From Ulota crispa (taxonomy: Eukaryota; Streptophyta; Bryopsida; Orthotrichales; Orthotrichaceae): a stretch of DNA of 64,000 nucleotides. The translations under genes were made by a program, and so were the position numbers. Positions 48,956 through 60,736 of this stretch are shown here, in pieces. The notes below the pieces were generated by a model. It did not search any database, was not told the DNA's origin, and saw only the letters and a program-made list of their open reading frames with translations. Every line of letters starts with the position of its first letter. Position 1 is the stretch's first letter. The stretch spans positions 7,938,501 through 8,002,500 of the forward strand of contig OY987244.1 in assembly GCA_963920765.1 (NCBI GenBank), given 5' to 3'.

Positions 48956-49960
48956 TCAATTAACAAATTTTTCTTTTAACAAATTCTACTCATAGTCACA
49001 TTGAGAGTAAGATAGCTACTTTTTTTAATGAGATTATTTGCTCTCTTTGTTTTACATGTGTCTAAAATTTTGGAATAGTGGCTACCTCTAAACAATTGCT
49101 TGTCATTGTGGCTAGTTGTTCATGAAAAAGGTAGACACACCCATACTCGATTGTTTAAGGGTTTGGGGTACCTCAAGGTCTTGGAAAATTTAGGAAAACA
49201 ATATGTAGGGTTAGCTTTTCAACTAGCTATCATGGAATGTAATTTTTGTGGGAAAAAGTATTGTGGAATTTTTTTATTAAAGGGCAAAGTTGCAGCTCAT
49301 AGGGTCCCTATTAACAACTCTAGAGTCTAGACTAACCTTGAAACTGCTTGGATATGTTCCAGTAGTGGCACTGAATGGTCCCAATTCCAACTGTCCCAAA
49401 GAAGCTTAGCAATTGACATGTGGTAAAATTTGCTTATGCAAGTGACATTCACTACTCCACTATGGGTTCAGTAGTGTGTGGTGAAAGCCTCAAATCTAGG
49501 GTGCGAGATTACGAAGGGGTCAAGAATGGGTGTGTCTACTTTAGTATTCTAGAGAAGTATCCAGGTCAATTTCCAGAGATAGTGTGCTACAAAAGTATCT
49601 AGATAAGTGTACAGGGATTTGCCTAGCACATCCAACCAAGAGCGTCTCCTGCCACCCGCCAAATGTTCAGGCCTTGTTGCTTTCTGGATGAAAAGCAATT
49701 TATTTTTGTGGTGTTGGCCTCTACATTTACCTTCCCCCTTCAAATAAGCCATATTTGAAAAGGACCTCTAAAATCTTTACAAGCTATATTTTATGGTGAT
49801 CATAGCTTACTTTATTGCTTTTGGAAGTTCTTTGACTTGTGATTGGTTGGCACTATTCTTAGCAAGTTACAATGTTGGGGATACAAGTGGCCATTCCCTC
49901 TAAAATGGATATAGAGGAATCAAAGGGACTTGGACATTTGGAGGGTTGTAGGAGATGCTT
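48956..49960. other. gene-free stretch with a possible zinc-finger remnant
   Basis: A 76-codon frame at 49100-49330 contains ECNFCGKKYCG followed 11 residues later by a His, weakly like the BED-type fingers of hAT transposases (C-x2-C ... H). The evidence is too thin for a call. No other feature is recognised. Confidence 0.3.
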
Positions 49961-49962
49961 CT

Positions 49963-50089
49963 AAGGTAGGAGGCTCTAAAGTGGAGCACCTCCTCAAATG
50001 TACTCTATTTGTACATGTTGTTTCTCATAATCCTTCAACAGTGTACATGTGATGTACACTTGAGGAGGTGCTCCATTTTAGAGCCTTAT
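49963..50089. mobile_element. short TA-flanked hairpin element
   Basis: Left AGGTAGGAGGCTCTAAAGTG, with GAGCACCTCCTCAAATGTAC following. The right is its inverse, GTACACTTGAGGAGGTGCTC then CATTTTAGAGCCT and TA. The arms are about 45 bp. Its terminal AGGTAG and GGCTCTAAA relate it to the outer element at 59401-59995. Confidence 0.7.
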
Positions 50090-51862
50090 AGCTTTTCCAC
50101 TTCAAAATTTCATAACTAATTCACAAAGTTCCAAAAAATATGAAACAACTTGAGTTGTATGCAATTCTTCTTGTCTTTCAAAGAAAATTTATTGAAAAAT
50201 ATTTCAAGAAGTTTCACCTCCCCAAAATTTAGTTTCAACCCCTCAATGCTCCATTCATGAGTCTCCTATCTTAATGGAGGAGGCGGTGTTCAAAATTATC
50301 CAAAGTATCACAGCAGAGGTGTAGGACATTAAACAATTATGTGTCATCATGACTTCCAATCAAAGACATCAATTATTATTTTCGCATCTTTTTTATGTGT
50401 TTTGGTATCTCTTCTAGCCCTTAAACGTTGTGGGAGCCATTTTGTGGCTTCTAGATGACTGAAAAGTGCTCTCAGAGTGGAATACCATTGTTTTTCATCT
50501 AAGATTCCGTTGGGATATGAATAGTGCAATTCTAGAGCATGCAGATAGATAGTTTTTGCATGCACAATGTTCACAAAAGGGTTCCACTTGCCAATTGAGT
50601 AGTAAAAATGCACCACCATGTAGTGTATTTTGAATTCTGAGGATCTTTTTACCAAAACTCAATTTAAGTTATTAAAATGATGTGTTTTTAGTTTGAGCAT
50701 AACAAACTATAGAAAGTTTACCAAATCTAATTTCTCCTTGCACTTTAAGATTTTGAAAAAATATAAGTTTTGAAAATTTTATTACTGTCACAAGTTGAGT
50801 ACCTATTACCACGGAATGGTTACTTTTTCTAATTTTACCAACATGTGAAGAAAAATTCCATCATGATGATCTTAATCATGATTCACATCCACCCAAAAAA
50901 AAATTGGCATAATTCAATACATTTTGTAATTTATATGAATTTCTTTAGCATTTGCTCCAAAAAATTACAATAATTTCAAATTTTCACCAGAATTTATGAA
51001 CATTTTTTACACATGTAATATGCACATATCTTCTTCTATTAAAACTATAATATTAAATTTTGATACTGATTGCACTACCAAAATAACTCCTAGAAGATGA
51101 TTGCAATTCCATAAAAAATCCAAAATCCATGGTTGTAGGCCTGTCCTTTAAAAGCTAGTAAACTGTCTTAATGTATTCCATCACTTATCTGATACTGATA
51201 GTACTAGTTCGTGGATTACTGCAGGAGAATTTCAGCGTTGTACAGTTTAATCCATGCCTCTGGCCACTTAGACAAATAAAATGTATTTTTTCAAATGCTC
51301 ACATATTACCTGTCATCCATAACATGATAATTTTTTTAAGCAGGAGGCTTGCAATGGCTGAAACTTCGCTGAGTGCGGTACTTCACTATTAATGATCATA
51401 TAACAAATCAAGTGGATAAGGGTATGTTCACACTTGGTGTTAAAAAGATAGTAGCCAAGGAAAATTAGATGTATTTGGACACATTTTTAGACTGCATTCA
51501 TATTACTAATACCTCTCATATCATCAAGTGTGAACATATTGTAAGGCAATGTTCGCCAAGGCTGTAGAGCTCAATGTTCTAGTTGGGTTCTTGGACTGCT
51601 TTTGAGAGACTATGGTTCCAAAAGTTGATAGCATTTATAAGTACTCCCCTTCACTTTCCATGAACTCCAGCAAACTTAAGTTGTAAAGGTTCCCATGCTT
51701 AAAGTCATTATTATAGAACAAGTTTAGCTACCTGTTGTGCCAACACATGCAACAATTTAATTCAAAGTAAAGTCTCAATGTAAACAATTTTACACATGTA
51801 TCTCTCCCTATCCCTTATTGGTCTTTTGCTAGAAGGACTTAGTGTAAACCACTTTACCCATG
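50090..51862. other. unassigned AT-rich sequence
   Basis: A 102-codon minus-strand frame at 50347-50655 has ordinary composition but no recognised domain and no splice support. Other short frames are not credible. Confidence 0.3.
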
Positions 51863-52002
51863 TAAGGTAGGAGCATCCATAAACATCAAACAAAGGGTTT
51901 TGAACATGACGACTATTAATAAACAACTAGCAAATTATACAATCCTATTAGGAAAAGAAAAAAAATGAGTTTGCACTTTTGAATGTCTTATTTGGATACT
52001 GT
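51863..52002. mobile_element. left half of TA-flanked element, copy C, interrupted by a retroelement
   Basis: It matches 18255-18400 (GGTAGGAGCA(C/T)CCATAAAC, GACTATTA(G/A)TAAACAACTAG, TTATTTGGATACTGT), then stops exactly at 52002, where the LTR begins with TGTTAC. The missing right half should lie on the other side of the retroelement. Confidence 0.8.
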
Positions 52003-52226
52003 TGTTACGATACAAGATCGAAAGTCGACATTCCTTTCATATTTTGAGATCATAACCTAATGTAGAAACAAACACTAAGAGACGTAAATGTGACATTAAA
52101 AGTATTCCATTGTATTAAGAAAAATGTCAAGTGAGGAACAAACCTCCTCACTTGGTTTAAGAAGGAAAGAAGAAGGGTAACCAACCTCTAACCAACGTAA
52201 CCGTCATTACAAACTAGTTTGTAACA
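52003..52226 (-). repeat. 3' LTR of a Ty3/gypsy element
   Basis: On the minus strand the repeat starts TGTTACAAACTAG and ends GATCTTGTATCGTAACA, so it is bounded by the inverted hexamer TGTTAC/GTAACA, and is 224 bp long. A purine-rich tract (AAGAAGAGGGATAA, minus strand, 52227-52240) lies directly inside it, as a polypurine tract should. The second LTR is not visible because of the gap. Confidence 0.8.
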
Positions 52227-52339
52227 TTATCCCTCTTCTTAGGTAGAGTTTTCTTACGGTTCGGTGCCGGTGCCCCAGGGTGCTTCTTAAGAAACTTTGC
52301 CACCGCTAGTGGTGCATTCTCTAAATTTGCCGCCGACTC

Positions 52340-52858
52340 TCAAGAATTCTCTTCTGATCCGTAGCCCTCCCAAGAGACTAGATATTGCAATCTTCTTCCC
52401 CAACCAAAAATCCGTGAATTAAGAACTTCGTGGACTTTCCATTCAACAACTCTATCAAGAGTGGTAATTGGTGGGGGTCGTAATTGGCGTCGTCCCGGAA
52501 TGGAATCATGAAGATATCTTTCAAGCAAGGAGACATGGAACACATCATGAATCTGCAATGTTTTTGGTAATTGTAAGCGATATACAACATCGGAGAGTTT
52601 AGCAATTACTGTAAATGGTCTCAAAAACTTTGGGGCCAGTTTCTGAGACGGCTCCGTTGTTGTTATATTATCGTACAAAAGAAGAAATTTGTCGCCTATT
52701 TGAAATGTTGGTTGTAATTGTACCGTGCGATCATAGCTGCGTTTGGCATCCTCCTCTACAATTTTTATCATGACCTTAAGTTCTTTGTGGACTTGTTGTA
52801 GATGTTGCACTCGGTCCTCCGCCGCAAGTATTGTAGATGTGGTTGGTGTAGAAACCAA
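52340..52858 (-). pseudogene. integrase C-terminal region and chromodomain
   Basis: The frame includes the GPY-like region (LAPKFLRPFTVIAKLSDVVY), DVFHVSLLERY, and a chromodomain (EWKVHEVLNSR, then LQYLVSWEGYG). The domain is cut by a TGA directly after SEENS, where chromodomains normally have a Trp. TGG to TGA is a single G-to-A change. Confidence 0.88.
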
Positions 52859-53041
52859 AAATGCCGGATGATGACCATAAGTGACATAGAAAGGAGAGAA
52901 CCTTGTTGTAGAATGACTTGCGTTGTTATACGCAAATTCCGCTATTGAGAGGAGATCGGCCCAATCATCTTGCCGGGTTGTAATAAAAGTTCAAAAAAAT
53001 TGCTCAAGCACTTGATTTATCCTTTCGGTTTACTCGTCCGC

Positions 53042-53480
53042 CTAAGGATGAAAAGCCGTGGTTGGAGATGGCCAAATCCTAAGGAGTTCGCAAAGTCTTC
53101 TCATGAATTTAGAGACAAAAATTGGCCCACAATTTGAAATTACCTCCTTTGGTATGCCATGAAGCTTCCAAATATTATGTAGATATAATAAAACGGTCTC
53201 GTTGAAGATAACCGTTTCTTTTGTAGGAATAAAGAGACCTAGTTTTGTGTATTTATTGACCACTACTATGATAGAGTTATGTTCACTGCTATTTAGTAAT
53301 TTTACTATGAAATCGGTAGAAATTCTTTTCCACGGTGCATGACCGGCCGGAATGGATTGCATTAGTCCATATCTAGGATGGTGAATTGATTTCGATCGTT
53401 AACACAAGTTACATCCCTCGACGTACCGGTGAACATAGCGGCGTAATGTGGGTCAATAAAAAATCCGGCTAATCAAATCC
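53042..53480 (-). pseudogene. integrase zinc-binding and catalytic region remnant
   Basis: An HHCC-type piece (RRYVHRYVEGCNLC) at about 53385-53460 precedes the catalytic core (53042-53362, WKRISTDFIVKL, then HGIPKEVISNCGPIF). The second acidic residue of the DD-E triad, expected just before the GP dipeptide, is Asn, and the next position is Cys. Both fit C-to-T or G-to-A decay. Confidence 0.85.
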
Positions 53481-53626
53481 AAAGTTTTAGCTCTCCCTTG
53501 GTGTCCCACGGCTGGTGCATCATGCCGAGATCGCAAAATTTGCCGCTTGAGTTCCTCATCGTCTGGTACATATATCAAATTCTTAAAGCAAAAGATTCCA
53601 TCATCCAACGTGTATCCTTGAAGTCG

Positions 53627-54312
53627 TCAGCGTATATCTCGGGAAGGTTGCTTGGAATTGTCTTTGAGAAATGATAATAATGGTTGTAGTGTGGCATCCT
53701 TTTGCAACGCTGTCTTAAGTTGTTCTATAATTTGTACATCCGCCCATACCTGTTCATGAGACTCAAGCCCAGCCAATTGCAGTAAGGGTCGATTTTCTTT
53801 ATTTTGTCCTTCGGTGACATCCATTCGTTTAGAAAGAATATCTGTCCTTCCATTTAGCAATCTCGCCCGGTGGTAAATTTCAAAGTTAAAAGCAGATAGG
53901 AATTCAGACCATTGAACTTGGCGTTGGTTTAACTGTTTCGTAGTAAAAAAATACTCCAAATTTTGTAGTCCAAGAATACCCGGGTTTGATGTGGTGATCC
54001 TTCCAAATATATCCGCCAGTCTTGAAACGCCAAAATTATATTTAAAAGCTCCTTATCAGAGATATCATAGTTTTGTTCTACTGGAGACATCTTTGAACTA
54101 CGGAACGCACAATGGTAGAGATGCCCATCATCCCCGTGTTGCGAAAGAATAGCTCTTGCTGCCATATCGGATGCGTTCGCCTCTACAATGAAGGGCTGTT
54201 CAAAATTAGGGTGGAGCAATACCGGTGCTTGGAAAAATCTTGATCGAAGTTCCATGAAAGTCCGGTCCACTTTTATGGTCCATTCAAATTTTTTATCCTT
54301 TTTTGTCAGCAT
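53627..54312 (-). pseudogene. RNase H and linker remnant
   Basis: The 54312-53929 frame has FIVEANASDMAARAILSQ and YDISDKELLNIILAFQDWR, the RNase H hallmarks of Ty3/gypsy. The position usually Asp in the first motif is Asn. The 53959-53627 frame continues with LNQRQVQWSEFLSAFNFEIY after a frame change, and contains the expected linker. Confidence 0.85.
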
Positions 54313-54345
54313 GATAAGGGGAACGGCAATCCTAGAATAATCACA

Positions 54346-55243
54346 TATAAAACCTCAATAAAAATTAGCAAAGCCAAGGAATGCTTGCACTTCTTTCACG
54401 GTTTTTGATGTGGGCCAATCCTTAATGGTTTGAACCTTATTCTGGCACATTTCCAACCCTTTAATAGACACCACCATTCCTAAAAACTCAACGGATTGAC
54501 AATGAAACTGACACTTTGATTCCTTGACATAAAGTCCATGTTTTCTTAATCGTTGAAGAACTTCTCGCACGACTCGTACATGTTCTTCCAGATCTTTTGA
54601 AAAAATGAAGATGTCATCCAAATATATTACTACGGAAATGTCCAATAGATCTCCAAAGAGCTCATGTATGTAAAATTGAAATTAGGCATGCGCATTGGTT
54701 AATCCAAAAGGCATCACTAAATACTCGAACAACCCATATCGTGTTTTGAATGCCGTTTTGAACTCATGTTCCAATGCCATCCGCACTCGGTGGTACGCTT
54801 GTCTTATATCCAGCTTAGTAAAAATCTTTGCTCCCACCAACCAGTTTGTGAGCTCCGGAATAAAGAGTAACGGATAGCGATTTCGGATTATGACTTTATT
54901 TAAATTTTGATAATCCACGCAAACTCTGATGGAACCATCTTTCTTCTTGGCAATTACAATTGGTGCCGATACCAGAGATTTGGACTGTCAAATCCAACCC
55001 TTCTCCAAATTTTCCTCTAAATACTTGCGAAGCTCTTCTAATTCCGCCAGTGACATAGGTCAAAAACCGGTATTTCGTGGCTCCTGGCCTTGCTTGAATT
55101 CAATCCTCATGTCCGCCACGCCGTGTTTTGGCAACTCATTTGATGCCTGCTCACTAAAAGCTCCATTCAAGTCGCGGTATTCCTCTAGAATTGAAGAATT
55201 CTTTGCACTAGAAAGACTCACCTCAGAAATATCGAGTGCATAA
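54346..55243 (-). pseudogene. reverse transcriptase remnant
   Basis: Recognisable motifs are [46 protein letters not shown], and the catalytic box VIYLDDIFIFSKD, followed by VEFLGMVVS. The fingers region and preceding linker (LPKHGVADMRIEFKQGQEP) lie at about 55060-55150. Internal stops occur near 54682, and there are frame shifts near 55050 and 54346. Confidence 0.9.
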
Positions 55244-55300
55244 ATCTCCGCATCCTTTGCCAAAAAATGAAAAGCGGCCGCTGACACAAAGGAGTGCATT

Positions 55301-55500
55301 NNNNNNNNNNNNNNNNNNNNNNNNNNNNNNNNNNNNNNNNNNNNNNNNNNNNNNNNNNNNNNNNNNNNNNNNNNNNNNNNNNNNNNNNNNNNNNNNNNNN
55401 NNNNNNNNNNNNNNNNNNNNNNNNNNNNNNNNNNNNNNNNNNNNNNNNNNNNNNNNNNNNNNNNNNNNNNNNNNNNNNNNNNNNNNNNNNNNNNNNNNNN
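55301..55500. other. assembly gap (200 N)
   Basis: The round length suggests a placeholder, so the true size is unknown. It cuts the retroelement upstream of reverse transcriptase. Confidence 0.99.
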
Positions 55501-58500
55501 CAATTAATGCAATTGGGGAATTAAAGTGCTCTTGCTTTGGGTGGAAGGTGCTAGGAGTACAAGCTACAATTATGCCGACGTATCAAGTTGCTAGCATCTC
55601 TGTGATATTGAAACTGATTAAGTAGACAAGTAATCACTTGCAATAATATTATGTTTTAAAATGCTCTTTCTCAAATGTTGTTTATGCTAATTTTTCAAAA
55701 GCAGAAATAACATTGCACACCCTTGATCTCTCTTTCAACTCCTTCTGAGAATTCTTTGATTTCTTTGCCTTTGCGTCTAACACCGCAAGCCAGACTAATG
55801 AATACATACATGTCATCTACTTGATGTACATAACACGACAAAGATTTACAAAGCTACCAAACAACTATTGTGTTGGTTGCTCAGTTCCAAAAAAACCTTG
55901 GGCATGCATGTTGTGGAAACTATGATGCAAAGTGGAAAACAAGCTTAATGGTATTCACTCCAGCTCCTTAGCAAAGTCAATATTGTCAACAAAAACCTGA
56001 ACATAGTATGAAACATGGAATATGTTGTTGTGAAATAAAACAACAATTAGTAGTGTACGCAAAATGCAATTGCATGGGATCAACTTCCAAAATAATTTAC
56101 CAACATTTGAGCATTTGAGGCCAATCTTTCACATAATTAAGTCCAATTTAAGACCTTGAATATATATAATATAGATATAGATAAAAAAACACTAAAAAAC
56201 TTTTGACGTTTACCTTTAAACCTATATATAATATTCATCAAGCGTTGTGTAGAATCTTGAAGAAGCAAAAAAAAATTAGCTTTAGTAATATTGTATTAAA
56301 AACATGCAAACTCAAATTAGACTATCTCAATTACAAAGTATAATGTTGTTAATGTTCTTGCACTCTAAACCACCATCATGCCAAATTCATGTAAAGATGG
56401 TATCTAGACTGTCAAAAAAAATCAACTAATTTATTTTTTCAAAATTTATGTGCTCACATGACTTCCATCTTCCTTGGTGCACATGAAAACAAGGATGTTT
56501 GCATTTACATAGATGCCTACTCTACCATGTCCATGAATAACTTCTAAGTTCAAAATCAAATTTCTATTCACCAAAATGCTTAATTCATAGATTCATGTAA
56601 GGTTTTTTTTTTACACTATTCATGAACAGTAGGAAACCTCTGTGTTAGCACGGGTATGGAGAGTTTTGAGAGGGAAGTAGATATACTGGTAGAAATCAAA
56701 TAAAGTGATTTGGAATCTAGTTGCAAGAAGCCAAAATAAAAAGCCTTGAATTCATATTGAAATAAAAACATTTTAACCAATCATTTTTATGTTTAACAAT
56801 TCAATTTAATGGTCATGTTTGCTAGGTATTGTAAGTAAAAAATAAAACACCTCAGTATACTTTTAGTAAATCTCTTTGCTCTGGCAACTCTACTAAACAA
56901 GAAAGATTAAAATGTGTAAATTCCTTACAAGAATGCAGGGGGTGGAAACAAACATGGAACCATAAAAACAAACTATGGAAACCATGAGGGATTGATACAT
57001 TCAACATCTTTGTATGTTTGTTTTGAAATAACACACAACACCAACCAACGGAATTGTAAATTTGAGCAAAAATTGGATATAAACGTTGCATTTGAAATCC
57101 TTGAATGGCCTAAAAAGTATGGACAACAATTCATTCAATCTAAAAGTTGAATACTTTCTCAAACATTCTCTCTTGCAAGCACCAAATCTAGGCTCAAGTA
57201 TTTTTGGAATGTCAAATTATATTGCACAAGGAAAGGGACAAAGTTTTTTCTCAAAAATTTAATAAATAAAAATAACAACAAAAGAACTGCCACTCCATTT
57301 GGCTTTCAAAAAATTCTAATCAATAGTTTCTAGAGAATTAGAAATTTTAGAGTTCCTCATCTCTCCACAATTTCAAAACCCTCAAATCCAAACAATTTAA
57401 TTCAATTGATCAAAAATTGAAAATACGAGAAAAGTTTACAAAGTCCACGTTGAGGTTTGGGAATTTGAATGTTGGAATGAGTTTTTGAAGTTTGGAGATG
57501 AGAAGTCCTCACTTGTACACATGTTTACCTAGTACGCTAAGGAATTGGAAAGAACAAGTTGTGGTGGAATGCAACAGTAATTGTACATTTTGAAAATTGG
57601 TCTTGCAATTTGTAGTCACATTGAAAGATCTCCATGTGTGACTCTTTTCAAAGCCGCATTGTGAGAATTATAATTCAGATAACGCATGAAGAACAGTTCA
57701 AAGGACGGATTGATTTGCCTAAGGGGGCATGAGTTCACCTAATGCAAATAGCTCAACTTCGGCTTGACTCAAATGCAACAAAATGCAAATGGCTGGCAGT
57801 GGAGGCTTGCAAAGTCCACATGTCCGACGCCATGAGCGCCAACACATTTCAATGCCCACAAAAATACTCCCGCAACAAATACAAGGCACCTCTAACAAGC
57901 AGTGACCAAACCAAACTTTTGTAAAAAACTTTCTTGAGGTGCTGCAATTGTTAGCTTCGACAACTTCTCTGTTATATGAAACCACGATGCTAGCCTCTCC
58001 AGCTCGGCTAGGGTTTTTTTGGCATGCCGTTTTGCGGGGCCAGGGTGGAATGATACCTATTTACATTTGGGAGATTGAATTTGGGAGCTTTGAATTCATA
58101 TTTGGATTTGGAGAGACCCTAATTTAGTTTAGTCTGGTAGCACAGATAAGGACAAAACTGACCAACTCTAACCGGTTAAGACTAGGAAGTGGATAAGATT
58201 TAGGAACATCTCATTGGATGATGAGAGGGTTTTGTTTTCACATTGAAACAAACGGCCAATAGCTGTTACTGCCATGTCACCACCCATTCCCGTCAAAATT
58301 GAAGAGTAGGTCACTTGTAGTGGACAAGACTTAGGGTCACCTTCCAAGGTGATCCAAAATGGGCCAAATCTTGTCTAATGGACAAAACACTCCTTCTCTT
58401 GCTATTTTGGTATATTTCACCTTTTTCCCACTGGATGTCCAATTCCTAATCTAAAACCTTCCACTAGACGGACATAATCAATGTTGACAAGACAATTTCC

Positions 58501-58610
58501 CACCAAATGAAGGCGCACAAAACATTGGATAAAACATTGGACAAATTGTTTTGTCCATTCAGATGTCCATTTCAAGTGTGAACTGATTAATAGGTGGTAC
58601 ATTGAATACT
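55501..58610. other. unassigned AT-rich sequence
   Basis: No continuation of the retroelement or of the interrupted TA-flanked element is seen after the gap. The 57660-58130 part is less AT-rich with opposing small frames (57719-57985 minus, 57742-57924 plus), but no family is recognised. Confidence 0.35.
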
Positions 58611-58898
58611 ACATTTAGGTTGCCCTAGAGTAATTTCTTAACAATTTACACTATTTAAACATTTACTGGTGCTACAATTACTTTCATCAATAATTTATGC
58701 AATAAATAAATTTTAATGGGCCTACCAACAACAACAATGATGCAAAAAATAAACTAGTGCCATCCACTTTGTAAACCATGTGAATTTTTAGAATCTAGAG
58801 AATTGCATGTGCCTCCAAGGGGCCAAACAACAAGTCATGAGGTAACTTTCCAAGGTAAGGCAACCTAATTGTCAAGGCAACCTAGATGCAATATTACG
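58611..58898 (-). repeat. dispersed repeat, TTGCATTTAGGTT family, copy 2 (reverse)
   Basis: ACATTTAGGTTGCCCTAGAG begins it and CAACCTAGATGCAATATTAC ends it. This is the reverse of the layout at 4900-5175. It includes a local duplication (GGCAACCTAATTGTCAAGGC followed by another AACCTA). Confidence 0.55.
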
Positions 58899-59398
58899 GG
58901 GTTCAAACATGAAATCTTGCCTACGAGTTTCTCACCTCACAAGATCCCCGCTCACTAGTGAATTATTTTCGTTCACTCCTATGGCAAAAGTTTGACACAC
59001 CCATGAATTTGAGATTAGGGTTTTGTGTGCAAGTTGGGGGTTTGAGTGTCTGCGACAGACATGAGGATGAGACGCTCGAAAGTGAGTTTTTGAAGTTCAC
59101 TCCTCACGTGAATTTCATTAGGTGTGAATTCTAGAGGTTTCTGTTCACTAGTGAATTCACAAAGGTGAATCGCGACGTGAGTGACCTAAAATGTTTAAAC
59201 TTGAAGCCTCTTATTCAGTTTAGTTTAGTTCTTTTATCCTTATTTGGAAGAAAAAAAGAGGTGAGATTTGCCACCCTAGCCCCACAAAACGACATGCTCT
59301 CTAAACCCAGCCCTCTAGTTCCCGTGCCCTTTCTTTCTTTGCTGAGTAAAATTTGCACTTCCGCGTTTTGTGACCAATGTTTTCTTGAAGCCAAAGGT
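58899..59398. other. spacer
   Basis: It contains a short palindrome (TTCACTAGTGAA at about 59144) and repeated TTCACT/GTGAA words, with no gene recognised. The small frames at 59165-59457 overlap on opposite strands. Confidence 0.35.
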
Positions 59399-59400
59399 CT

Positions 59401-59995
59401 AAGGTAGAGGGCTCTAAAATGGTGCACTTTTAGGAATGGTTGACATGTTCTTCTCACATATCTACTATTGTCATTAATGAGTTAAGGTAGGTGCACCCAT
59501 AAGCGTGGAAATAAGGGTTTTGGAGTAGGTAAACAATTGCCTAACTTTGAAAAAAAATACTGTAAGTTAGGAAATGGAAACCAAAAATATTGGCATCAAT
59601 TTCAAGGTTCCAAGTGCAAGCATTTGTTCACAAAGATTTTTCAAAGTCCAAAATCACTGAAATTGTAGGAACCATGTGTAAGAGATGCTAATCACAAGGC
59701 TTGTTGGTTCTTAAATAGTGAGATGGGTACTCAAAACCTCATGCTAATCACCCACAACCATCACTTCATCACTCATAACCATCACTGAGCCACCCACAAC
59801 CATTTGTTTTTTTATTGATTAGCCTTGCCACTATCAGGTGACGGGCATGGGGACCTAATGCTTATGGATGCTGCTACCTTAAGTGGGATTAGCTTTATAG
59901 CTAGTCCCACCTAACTCATCAATGACAATAATAGATATATGAGAAAAACATGTCAACCATTCCTAAAAGTGCACCATTTTAGAGCCCTCTAACTT
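59401..59995. mobile_element. TA-flanked hairpin element carrying a nested relative
   Basis: The left arm AGGTAGAGGGCTCTAAAATG to about 59482 is matched by the inverted right arm at about 59915-59995, ending CATTTTAGAGCCCTCTAACT then TA. The arms share GTGCACTTTTAGGAATGGTT and GACATGTT over about 80 bp. A second element (59483-59882) sits between the arms. Confidence 0.78.
59483..59882. mobile_element. TA-flanked miniature element, copy D (nested)
   Basis: TAAGGTAGGTGCACCCATAA on the left and TTATGGATGCTGCTACCTTA on the right. The interior resembles copy A at 148-450 (GGTTTTGGAGTAGG, TTGGCATCAATTT, CATTTGTTCACAAAGATTTT). It is inserted in the loop of the 59401-59995 hairpin. Confidence 0.75.
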
Positions 59996-60419
59996 AGAAT
60001 TAAATTCCTATTGCGGCTGGAGCAGCTCCCACGTTAGACCTCACGTTCCTTCGTACGTAAGCAAAATCAATGAACCGCTGACTTCTACACCACCATGCCA
60101 TGATCTATCGATGCGGCGATCTCCGGAAGCGGCAACGTAGCATCGCCTCGGGAATGTCATGGCATGGTAGCATGCTCTGACACTGAGGGCCATTTGTCAA
60201 AAGACACTTGAATTTCGTCCCATGAAAGTTCACGAAGGAAAACGATTCTTTATGGATTCAAAAGGAAGGCCTGCGAAGAGTAGGTGGCTGGAAGTTGTTG
60301 GTTTGGGCAAATTTTCGCCAGAGTCTTACCTGATTTGAAACTGGTCAATAAAAATTGGTTGGCACAATAGAAGAAACCCCCAAATCCCTCTCAAAGAAAC
60401 ATTAAACAAATATTACACC
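59996..60419. other. less AT-rich island and dispersed-repeat fragment
   Basis: The 60000-60240 stretch has mixed composition and an inverted pair (CACCATGCCATGA and TCATGGCATGGT). The 60296-60400 part resembles 3660-3730 and 24610-24680 (GAATCTTACCT/GAGTCTTACCT and CACTAGAAAA-type words). No gene is seen. Confidence 0.4.
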
Positions 60420-60653
60420 AATGTTGCATTTAGATTGCCTGAATAATTAGGTTGTCTTAGCCTAGAAAGTTACCTAGTGACTCATTGTTTGGCCACTTGG
60501 AGACGCATGTAAATTTTTAAATATTGGGATTTCACACAGTTTACAATTTGCACATGATTAAATTTGTTTTTCTTGCTACTTTGTTGTTATTAGGTCCTTC
60601 AAAATCTGTTTATTACAATAATTATTGATGAAAACTATTGTAGTATCAATAAA

Positions 60654-60655
<2 letters not shown>

Positions 60656-60733
<78 letters not shown>
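60656..60733. repeat. TA dinucleotide microsatellite
   Basis: About 39 uninterrupted TA units. The Tyr-Ile-repeat reading frame across it on the minus strand is an artefact of the repeat. Confidence 0.97.

Positions 60734-60736
<3 letters not shown>

Larger units (their letters stand above)
52003..55300 (-). mobile_element. truncated, decayed Ty3/gypsy chromovirus-type retrotransposon
   Basis: Order on the minus strand: reverse transcriptase, RNase H, integrase, chromodomain, polypurine tract, LTR. This is the Ty3/gypsy order, and the C-terminal chromodomain places it among chromoviruses. The 5' part (gag, protease, 5' LTR) is lost in or beyond the N gap. The pol frame is broken by several stops and frame changes, so it cannot be autonomous. 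Confidence 0.93.

Noticed and set aside
55265-55300. NotI-type site GCGGCCGC next to the N gap, possible vector or adapter trace
   Set aside because: It lies in a frame that continues naturally into the retroelement pol coding sequence (SAAAFHFLAKDAEIYA), so it is more likely native.
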